Shown here piece after piece: positions 50,280 through 62,200 of a DNA stretch of 64,000 nt. The stretch is from Roseivirga sp. 4D4. Its GTDB lineage: Bacteria; Bacteroidota; Bacteroidia; Cytophagales; Cyclobacteriaceae. The position numbers were made by a program, and so were the translations under genes. Every line of letters starts with the position of its first letter. The stretch's first letter is position 1. The notes beneath the pieces were generated by a model that made no database searches, was not told where the DNA came from, and was given only the letters and a program-made list of their open reading frames with translations. The stretch lies in assembly GCF_001747095.1 (NCBI RefSeq), contig NZ_MDGP01000001.1:3703001-3767000 (forward strand), given 5' to 3'.

Positions 50280-53200
50280 ATGTGTTTTATGAATACCGTG
50301 GTACCCAATGGTACCAATCTCTCCATTCTTTTTAGATCTTACCTAGTTTTTTCACTCCTGTTATTATGCGGTTTTGCCAATAGGACTCATGGGCAAACGA
50401 CTATAGACTTTGATGAGAACCTTGGTCAATTATTCTTCAATGAGTCCCTTCCAGTCTCTTTTGGTGAGGGAAGCAACACCTTGAACTTTGCTTTAGCTGG
50501 TAGTGGAACGACTATAGTTGCTAATAGTACTGGACAGATGAGAATCACTACATTCTCTGGGGATATTAATGACTATAGTGTTACAATCACCCGAACTGAT
50601 GGAGCAAATTTCGGTCTTCAGTTAATAGAAGTAAACAACTCTCTCACTTTTATAACCGAAAACTTTGATTATCTAATTACGGGCCGTAATGATGGGTCGG
50701 TTGTTGCGTCAGCCACTTTCGAAACTTCGCCAACCGGGTCTCATTCTTTTGATTTGTCAGCTATCAGTGACTTTGATAATATTGATGAATTCATAATTAC
50801 TTTTAATGCATCTAGGGTACCTGCTCAATGGGAGTTTTTGGACATTACCATTTTAGATCCATTAACAAACACTGCTCCCACAGCAACTCCTCCCACTGCG
50901 CCTATAGTCAATAAAAATGATACCAATGTGGCTCTGGCCGATGATATTCAAGTATCAGATTCCGATGGAGATGATCAAACAGTAACCTTCACTGTAACAG
51001 GTGGTACGGTCACTTTGGGCGCTACTGGTATTACTTTTGGTGGAAATGGCAATGGATCAGCGAGTTTTACGGCAGCCGGAACTTTAGCCGATATAAATGC
51101 TGCCTTGGATGCCGCTACATTTACACCTATCCCTGGTGTAAGTGGTACGAATGCTGGAACGATATCCTTTACCACTAATGATGGAACAGAGTCTTCGGCA
51201 GCAGCACAAGTTTCTTTTGATATCTTAAACACTGTTCCCACAGCTACTGCCCCCACTGCGCCTGTTGTCAATGAAAATGATACCAATGTGGCCCTGGCCG
51301 ATGATATTCAAGTATCAGATTCCGATGGAGATGATCAAACGGTGACCTTCACCGTGACAGGTGGCACGGTCAATTTAGGATCTACTGGTATTACTTTTGG
51401 AGGGGATGGTAATGGATCTGCGAGTTTTACCGCAGCCGGGACTTTGGCAGACATAAATACAGCCTTAGATGCCGCTACTTTTACGCCTACTCCTGGTGTA
51501 AGTGGTACGAATGCTGGAACGATATCCTTTACCACTAATGATGGAACTGAGTCTTCGGCCGCAGCGGAAGTCACCTTCAATATTATCACAGAGGGTACTG
51601 TTACAGTAACCTTTGATGAAGAACTTGGCAGTTTAGCGGATGGTAACCATCCGATATCCGCCAATGATGGAACTAATACCTTCAACTTTTTATCAGAAGG
51701 AACTTCCAGTGGAGGTGCCGCAGGCAATGGCTCTCTATTTCAAAGAAATGGATCTATGGAGGTGGCTGTCCTTAATACTTCAGTAAGCAGCTATGAGATG
51801 ACGGTTACTCGGGTTGATGGGGCAAGTTTTGACCTTGAATCACTAACCTTGGAGAACTCCTTTAGTTTTTCTCCAGCAGTGGGTCAAATCACAGGTCAGA
51901 GGGACGGAGTAAATGTTGCATCAGCTAATTTTTCGTTGAGTAATGATCCTAATGATCCCACTCAAACTAGTCTTTTGGATTTATCGGGCAATGACGATTT
52001 TAATAACATAGATACATTCATTATTGACTTTTCTGGTTCACTTTCAGTACCTGCTACCTGGAAAATCCATGATATTTCTTTTATCGAGTTAAATGTAGCT
52101 CCAACCGTTAGTGCCCCATCTGTACCAACAGTAAGTGAGGATGATACCAATGTGGAATTGGCCGATGATATTCAGGTGTCAGATTTAAATGGAGATGACC
52201 AAACCGTGAGTTTTACCGTTAGTGGAGGTACAGTCACTTTGGGTACTGCGGGGATTACATTTGGAGGTAACGGCAATGGGTCAGCGAGCTTTACTGCAGC
52301 AGGAACTTTAGCAGCAATAAATACAGCATTAGATGCCACTACCTTTACACCTAATCCTGATTTGAGTGGTGCTAATGCCGGATCGATATCTTTCACAGCG
52401 AATGACGGTATTATAGTTTCGGATGCTGCAACAGTGACCTTTGATATTGTCGCTGTCAATGATGCTCCTACATTTACCCAATTAACTGCTGCGGTGGAAA
52501 CCACTAACGAGGATACGGGAGTAGAGATCACATTTGCGGAGATAGCCGCTCAGGCTAACGCAGCGGACATTGATGGCACAGTCGATGCTTTTGTAGTTCA
52601 AAGCCTTAGTAGTGGAACCCTCCTAATCGATGGGGCACCTTTTGCCTCAGGTACCAATGATGAAATCACGGCTACCAAAAGCGCGACTTGGACACCAGCC
52701 TTGGATGCCAGCGGAACGCTCAATGCTTTTACCATTACAGCACAAGATAACGAAGGAGCAGAAAGTACGGAAGGTGCCATTCAGGCAACGGTCAATGTCA
52801 CTGCGGTCAATGATGAGCCTAGCTTTGCATTAATTGGTTCTCCCAACCAGACCATTTCTCAAAATGCCGGGACTCAGACCGTTTCGAGTTTTGCAACTGA
52901 CCTTAATGATGGAGAATCGGGTACCATTCAGGTGTTGACTTTTCATGTATCTAATGACAACAGCGGAATTTTTAATACTCAACCTGCTATTGATGGGACT
53001 ACCGGTAATCTAACTTTTACACCAAATGCTTCAAGCTTTGGTAAGGCTACAGTCACTGTGAGCTTATCAGATGATGGTGGAACTGACAATGGAGGAGATG
53101 ACACCTCTCCTGAACAGACCTTTGACATTTTTGTAACCCCAGATAATATCAAGATCAACGAGGTACATGCCTCGGCCGCTACAGATGAAGAATTCATAGA

Positions 53201-56200
53201 AATTTTTAATACAAACAATAATGCCACATCATTAGCCGGACTTGTGGTAGTTTGGTTTAATGGGGGAGATGATTTGGCTTATAAAGACTTTGACTTGACA
53301 GGCTCCACCAATTCAAACGGTTTCTATGTAATTGGCGAGACAGAATTTTCTAGTAAAGATCAAGACTGGGGGACCACGTCATTGCAAAATGGTCCTGATG
53401 CTGTTGCGCTGTATGTTGGCAGTCAAAGTGATTTTACGGCATCATCTCCTGTTACTCGGGATGGGTTAGTTGGTTTTATCGTATATGGGGATACAGATGA
53501 TGCAGCTTTAAGGGCAGCTTTTGGAGGTGGTGACCTTTGGGTTGCGGGTGACGCTGATAATTCCATCTCTCGATTGCCAGATGGTATTGGCGATTTTGTT
53601 GCGCAGGCTGCAACACCCCAATTGCAAAATGATGTAACTGCCCCTGTCGACCCGTTGGTGACTACACCATCTGGTGCAGTCACGGTGAATGCCGCCTCCC
53701 AAACGATCAGTGGAACTCACAGCGAAAATGACGTGGAAGTCCATGCCTATGCAGACAATGATAATGATGGAGTAGCAGACAATGCCACTTCACTAGGTTC
53801 AGCTACGGTGAGCAGCAATGCTTGGAGCTTTAGTGTAAACATCACAGCTGATGCTATTAATAACTTTGTGGTTCGCGCGGTGGATGTTGTAGGCAATGCA
53901 TCGGGTGATGTAGATGTACCTACTATTACAGAGGATAGTACAAGTCCGACAGTGACCAGCGTAAGTTCATCCACTTCAGATGGCGGCTATAAACAAGGCG
54001 ATGTGATTGTCTTAACGGTAAACTTTAATGAGCTGGTAAATGTGACAGGTATGCCCCAGTTAGCTCTGGAAACTGGAGTTACTGACCAGAATGCTGAGTA
54101 TGCTTCAGGTGATGGTACCACTGTTTTAACCTTTAACTATACGGTACAAGCAGGCGATGTTAGTAATGATTTGGACTATATATCCACCACTTCATTGTCA
54201 CTAAATGGAGCGACTATTACAGACGCTGCAGGTAATGTGGCTGTACTGACATTACCAGAACCTGGTGAAGACAATTCTTTGAGTGCCAATTCAGCACTTA
54301 GGGTAGATGGTATAGCACCATCAATCATGAGCTTTACCCGCAAGACACCAAGCGGTGAAATAACCAATGCAGATGAGGTTACATTCCTGGTAACTTTTAG
54401 CGAAGATGTCACAGGAGTTGACATGAGTGATTTTGAAGTTGTAGGCCCGACAGGTGCTACGATTGCAGTTTCACAAGTAACAGCATCGACCTATGATGTG
54501 ACAGTTTCTGGTGGTGATTTGCCCAATTTGGATGGTACGGTAGACCTGAACTTGGGCGGTGCACCATCGATTACCGATGTCGTAGGAAATGATCTCCCAA
54601 ATACTCAACCGGCTACCGATGAGACCTATACCCTTGACAATACGGCTCCTACAGTGACAAGATTAGCTCCTTTCGATAACTCGCTCCCTTCACAAGTAGG
54701 TATTGGACGAGCCATTTTTATAGACATATTTTTTAGCGAAGCAGTAGAGGTTACAGGTCAAGCAGATGGATCAGATATTATTTTAGGGAGTATTACACTT
54801 GAAACGGGTACAACAGACAGAAGCATTGAAGTACGGTATGACAATATTGGTGTTTTTATTGATTATCAAGTTCAAGAGGGAGATATAAGCAGTGACCTGA
54901 GCTATGTATCCGCCAATTCATTTTTCTTGGATGATGGAGCGACTATTACAGACGCTGCAGGTAACGCTGCTATACTTATCTTACCTGAACCTGGGCAAGA
55001 TAATTCCTTGAGTGCCAATTCAAATACTGCCGTAGATGGTGTTAGACCAACAATCACTAGCATTGCACGTAAGGCCCCAACGAGTGAAAGCACCAATGCG
55101 GATGAGGTTACCTTTCTAGCGACTTTTAGCGAAGATGTGACGGATGTTGATATAAGCGACTTTGAAGTTACAGGGCCAACAGGTGCCACGATAACCGTTA
55201 CGCAATTGACAGCATCAACCTATGATGTAATGGTTTCTGGTGGTGATATGGCTGCCCTGAATGGCACGGTTGGCCTGAACTTGGTAAGCGAACCAAGCAT
55301 TGATGATAATGTGGGAAATGATCTAACGGATATTCTACCAGCCACAGATGAAACCTACACCCTTGACAATGCGGGGCCAAGCATTAGTTCCTCAGATCCA
55401 ATCAATGGCGCCACAGATTTTGGTATCGCTGATGACATCACCATTACTTTCAATGAGGATATCTTCTTTGGAACGGGTAATATCGAGATCATTGACTTAG
55501 GAGATAATTCTAGCACGGTGATCATAGATGTGACTTCACCGGGTGCTCAGGCCTCGATTAGCGATGGAGTGCTCACGCTAGATCCAAGCATTGGCCTGGA
55601 GCTGAATACCAATTACGCGGTGCAAATTGCTTCCACCGCCATTGACGATTTGGTCGGTAATAGCTATGCAGGTATTACAGATAATACCACGCTCAATTTC
55701 ACAACGGTGAATACTGCAGTTGCTTTTACCAGTACGAGTTCTAGCGGTGCAGAGAGTGTCAGTAGTGCCGATCTTGAAGTAACCTTGAATGCTATCAGCA
55801 CGACAGATGTAACGGTTGATTATACTGTATCGGGTACTGCTACCGGCAGTCGCACGGATTATACATTGGCCAATGGTTCCTTGACCATTAGTGCAGGTTC
55901 ACTTACAGAGAATATCACGATTGCTAATATTATCGATGATGTTTTGGATGAGACAGAAGAGACTGTGATTGTGACTTTGAGTAATCCAAGCAACGCAGGT
56001 TTGGGTACCAATCAAGTGCATACCTACACAATCAACGATGATGACCCAACACCAACAATAGCTTTTGATGTGGTTAATAGCAATGGAGCAGAATCTCTTA
56101 GTTCAGCCATTTTAGCAGTGTCACTGAGTGAATTAAGTGGACAGGATGTAACGGTTGATTATACTGTATCGGGTACTGCTACGGGCAGTGGCACGGATTA

Positions 56201-59200
56201 TACACTAGCCAATGGTACATTGACCGTTAGCGTGAGTTCACTGACAGAAAATATCACAATATCAGATATTATCGATGATGTTTTGGACGAGACAGAAGAG
56301 ACTGTGATTGTGACTTTGAGTAATCCAAGCAATGCAGGTTTGGGTACTAATCAAGTGCATACCTACACCATCAACGATGATGACCCAACACCAACGATAG
56401 CCTTTGATGTAGCCAATAGCAATGGAGCAGAATCTATTAGTTCAGCTGATTTAGCAGTGTCACTAAGTGCAGAAAGTGGTCAGGATGTAACGATCGACTA
56501 TGTAGTAACCGGTACAGCAACAGGTTCTGGAATAGACTATACATTAGCCAATGGCACATTAACGATTAATGCAGGTTCCTTAACTGAGCCTATTACGGTT
56601 GCTGATATTATTGGGGATGAGCTGGATGAAGATGATGAAACAGTCATCGTCACTTTATCGAATCCAACCAATGCCAATTTAGGGACTAATCAGGTACATA
56701 CCTACACCATACAGGACGATGATGATACGCCAACGATAGCTTTTACCAGTACGACAAGTGACAGAGCAGAAAGTGTGAGTAGCGAGAATATTGAAGTGAC
56801 ATTAAGTGCTGTTAGCGGTAGAGATGTCACTGTAGATTATACTGTATCGGGTACTGCTACTAGTAGCACAGATTTTACATTGGTAGATGGTACATTGACT
56901 TTTAGTGCGGGTAGCATCAGTGAGACAATAACCATAGCCAGTATAGTAGATGATGCCATACTGGAAGCTAATGAAACTGTAATTATTACGCTTTCTAGTC
57001 CTTCGAATGCCGATTTAGGAGTAAATACAGTGCATACTTATACGATTACAGATAATGATGCCGCCTCAGTAATGATCTCCGATGTAAGCAGCAATGAAGA
57101 TGATGGAACGATCACTGTTACGGCTACTCTAGACAATGCAGTCCAAGGAGGTTTTACGGTAGATGTAAGCACGGCAGATGGTACAGCTACTACAGCAGAT
57201 AGTGACTATACAGCAATAGCAAACCAGACCTTGACCTTTGCGGGAACAGCTGGAGAGACACAGAGCTTTACGGTAACACCAACAGCCGATACCAAGCTGG
57301 AGGCAGATGAGACAATCACGATTAGTCAGGGCAACCTGGCAGGAACTACATTGACTGTTGACATCACAGATGGAGCTACAATCACCATAGCGAATGACGA
57401 TGCCGCCTCGGTAACGATAGCAGAAGTTAGTAGCAATGAGAATGATGGTGCGATTACAGTCACGGCTACCCTGGACAATGCTGTTGATGGAGGCTTTACA
57501 GTAGATGTAAGCACTGCAGATGGCTCAGCCACTATAGCCGACAATGACTATACAGCAATAGCAAACCAGACCTTGATTTTTGCAGGAACCGCTGGGGAGA
57601 CGCAAACCTTTACAGTAACACCATTAGGAGATAGTAACCCAGAAGGCAATGAAACTATCCAAATCAATCAGAGCAACCTGGCAGGAACCACATTAGCAGT
57701 AGACATCAGTGCTATGGGTACGGTGACAATACTCGATGATGATGCGGTTCAGTTTTCGATAGATGATCCAAGTATTACAGAAGGTGATGATGGTGCAGCA
57801 ACATTAAGCTATACCGTCAGCTTGAACACTGCTGCTCCAGAGACAGTATCTGTTGATGTTTCCACATCGGATGGTACGGCTACTGCAGGTTCTGACTACA
57901 CAGCACTTGGTACTACTACCTTGACGTTTACACCTGGCCAGACCAGCAAGACAGTAGAGGTAAGTATTACTGGGGACGAAATATTAGAAGGTAACGAGAC
58001 GGTTAATGTAAATCTTACCAATGCGACAGGACTATCTGTAATAGTAGATGCAGAAGGGGTAGGAACGATCACCAATGACGATGAAGCCTCAGTAACGATA
58101 GCAGATGCAAGTGGTAATGAAGATGATGGAACGATCACTGTCACTGCTACTTTGGACAATGCAGTACAGGGAGGCTTTACGGTAGATGTAGGCACAGCTG
58201 ATGGCACAGCGACATTAGCAGACAGTGACTATACTGCAATAGCAAACCAGACTTTAATTTTTGCAGGAACAGCCGGAGAGACACAGACCTTTACGGTAAC
58301 ACCGACAGCAGATACCAAGCTGGAGGCCGATGAGACGATCACGATTAGTCAAAGCAACTTGGCAGGAACTACATTGAGTGTTGACATCTCAGATGGCGCG
58401 ACAATCACCATCGCCAATGACGATGCCGCCTCAGTAACGATAGCAGATGTAAGTGGTAATGAAGATGATGGAACAATCACTGTCACGGCTACTCTAGACA
58501 AGGCAGTCGAAGGAGGTTTTACGGTAGATGTAAGCACAGCTGATGGCTCGGCTACTACAGCAGATAGTGACTATACAGCAGTTACAGCTCAAACCTTAAC
58601 CTTTACAGGAACAGTTGGGGAGACACAGACCTTTACGGTAACACCAACAGCTGACACCAAGCTTGAGGCAGATGAGACAATCACGATTAGTCAGGGCAAC
58701 TTGGCAAGCACTGCGTTGACTGTTGACATCACAGATGGAGCAACAATCACCATTGCCAATGATGATGCAGCATCGGTAACGATAGCCGATGTAAGCAGCA
58801 ACGAGGACGATGGAACGATCACTGTCACCGCCACACTCGATAATGCAGTACAGGGAGGTTTTACGGTAGATGTAAGCACTGCTGATGGCTCGGCTACTAT
58901 AGCAGATAGTGACTATACAGCAGTTACCGCTCAAACCTTAACCTTTACAGGAACAGCCGGAGAGACGCAAACCTTTATGGTGGCACCGACAGCTGATACC
59001 AAGCTTGAGGCAGATGAGACAATCACGATTAGTCAGAGCAACCTGGCAGGAACTACATTGACTGTTGACATCACCGACCAAGCTTCGGTCAGTATCACTA
59101 ATGACGATGCCGCCTCAGTGACAATAGCCGATGTGGGCGGTGCCGAAGATGGAACGATTACGGTCACCGCTACACTCGATAATGCAGTCCAAGGAGGCTT

Positions 59201-62200
59201 TAGTGTAGATGTGAGTACAGCTGATCGCTCAGCCACTACAGCAGACAATGACTATACTGCAATAGCAAATCAGACTTTAACTTTTGCAGGAACCGCTGGG
59301 GAGACGCAAACCTTTACGGTAACACCGACAGCCGATACCAAGCTGGAGTCAGGTGAGACGCTTACGATTAGCCAGAGCAACCTGGCAGGAACTACACTGC
59401 CTGTTGACATCACAGATGGAGCTACAATCACCATAGCCAATGACGATGCCGCCTCAGTGACAATAGCCGATGTTAGTAGCAATGAGAATGACGGTGCAAT
59501 TACAGTCACGGCTACCCTGGATAATGCTGTTGATGGAGGCTTTAGTGTAGATGTAAGCACGGCAGATGGCTCAGCCACTATAGCAGACAATGACTATACA
59601 GCAGTTACGGCTGAGACCTTGACCTTTGCAGGAACAGTCGGGGAGACGCAAACCTTTACAGTAACACCATTAGGAGATAGTAACCCAGAAGGCAATGAAA
59701 CTGTCCTGATCAATCAGAGCAACTTGGCAGGAACCACATTAGCAGTAGATATCAGTGCTATTGGTACGGTGATTATCCTGGATGATGATGATGGTACGGC
59801 TCCTTCAGGATATTCAGTGTCTATGGATGATGCATTGATTAATGCGACTGAAGCAACAGCTACAACCTTCACTTTTGCTGGGGCAGAAGAAGGCGCTACC
59901 TATAACTACACAGTTTCTTCTGACGAGGGAGGAGCCGATGTAACAGGTACTGGAACCATTACCACGGCTACAGACCAGATTACGCTAGCTGATCTTTCCG
60001 GCCTGAACGATGGTACGCTGACGCTATCAGTTACCCTGACAGACCCATCAGGCAATGTTGGAGTAGCAGCCACTGATGGTGCAAGCAAAGATGCGGCAGC
60101 CCCATCGGCACCGGTGGTAAGCAGTATAACTGATGACACTGGTAACAATGGAGCTGATCAGATTACTAGTGACAATATGCCAGATGTTAATGGTATAGCA
60201 GAAGCCAATAGCACAGTAGAAGTTTTTGTGGATGGTGTAAGTGTAGGAACCACCAATGCAGATGCTGATGGCAACTGGACCATGGTCTATAATGGAGATA
60301 GTCCAAGAGAGGACGGTTCATTTGATGTCACAGCCAAAGCTACAGATGCAGCAGGTAACACCAGTACAATCAGTCCTGTCTTGAGTGTGACGGTCGATGC
60401 TACCGCACCAGCTATGCCAGAAGTGACAATTGCCACTACAGACAGTGGCTTAAATGGTGCCGATGGAATAACGAATGATAATACGCTAAACTTTGGCGGA
60501 GTTGCAGAATCTGGAAGTGTCTTAGAAATCTTTATAGATGGCGTAAGCATTGGTACGACAAATGCCAGTATTGATGGAGATTGGTCTTTTGACCATACAG
60601 CAACTACTCTAGCTGACGCTGCTTATTCGATAACGGCTAAGGCTACAGATGCTGCAGGGAACATCAGTGCAGAAAGCAATGCATTGAATGTCACAGTAGA
60701 TACTGCTGCGCCAGATCAACCTGTTGTGGATTTGGCTACCTCAAGTGATTCAGGTATAAGCAGTACCGATAACGTGACGAATGATGCCACCCCTACCATA
60801 GAGGGTACGGCAGAAGCCAATGCAACGGTTGAAGTCTCTATAGATGGTACAAGCATTGGAACCACAATAGCAGATGATAACGGTAATTGGACATTGACCC
60901 CAGGTAAAGACCTGATTGAGGGAGTATTGGTGATATCAGCCAAGGCTACCGATGCAGCAGGTAATGAGGGACTAGATAGTGATCCTTTAGAGATCACAAT
61001 TGACTTGAGTCTCACTGTACCTACACTTGCTCCATTAGACGATGCAGTGGACGTATTGCCAAACACAGACTTGACCATGGCTTTTGGAGAAAACATGAAC
61101 AAAGGCATCGGAAGTATTACCATTAGGCAAGTGAGTGACAATACTGTATTGGAAACCATAGATGTGACTAGTAGTAAGGTGAGCATTTCAGGAAATGATG
61201 TTACAATCAATCCAGATAACCTAATACTGCCACCGAGCACAGAATTTTATGTGAATATCGATGCAGGAGCTTTGACCGATGATGCAGGTAACGACTATGC
61301 TGGCATCAGTAATGCCACAGATTGGAGTTTCACCACCATTGCAGCATCTGTTGTGAGTAGTGTAGGTGTTCCAGTAGGTGGTACTTATGGCATAGGAGAT
61401 AATCTGGACTTTACGGTGAACATGTTGACACCAGTAACAGCGACAGGTACAGCTACCATTCCAGTAACAATAGGCAGTAGTACGGTGAATGCCACTCAGG
61501 TAGGCACTGTAAGCAATAGCAGCAGCATCCTATTCCGCTATACGGTGATAGAAGATGAGCTGGACGCAGACGGTATAGCAGTAGGCGCAGCCATCAACCT
61601 GAATGGTGGAACGATGAAAGATGAGTTCGATGTGGATGCTGTCGTGGACCTTAATGGTGTAGGTGCAACCAATGCAGTACTTGTCGATGGGGTCAGGCCA
61701 ATTCCTACCATTAGCAATGCCAATACAACAGATCCGGTCAATGGAGTTTATATGGTCTTTGTAGAATTTGATGAACCAGTAGCAGGCTTTAGTGCTTCAG
61801 ACCTTACTGTAAGCAATGGTAGCTCATCAAACTTCACAACGATATCCAATGACACGAAATGGAGCTTTGACATTACACCAACAGCAGATGGAACGGTAAG
61901 CGTAAGCCTGGCGGCAGGTGTTGCCACAGACAATGCTGGTAATGCTAGTGCTGAAGGAACCGTAGTAACCAAGACTTTTGACGGTACAGCTCCTGAAGTA
62001 AGCAGTATCACCAGAAAAGATGCCGATCAATTAAACACAGCTACGACCTCGGCAGACTTCAGAGTAGTCTTCTCAGAAGATGTACTCGGTGTTGACCTGA
62101 CTGACTTTGAGGTAGCCTTGACAGGTACTACAGGTGCACTGAATTCAGTGAATCAGGTAGATGCGAAAACCTATGATGTGAATGTCAATGGTATTTCAGG

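Noticed and set aside
57060..59789. Regular 342-bp spacing considered as a CRISPR-like or satellite array
   Set aside because: The repeats are in frame and encode Calx-beta domains; there are no short palindromic repeats or unique spacers.
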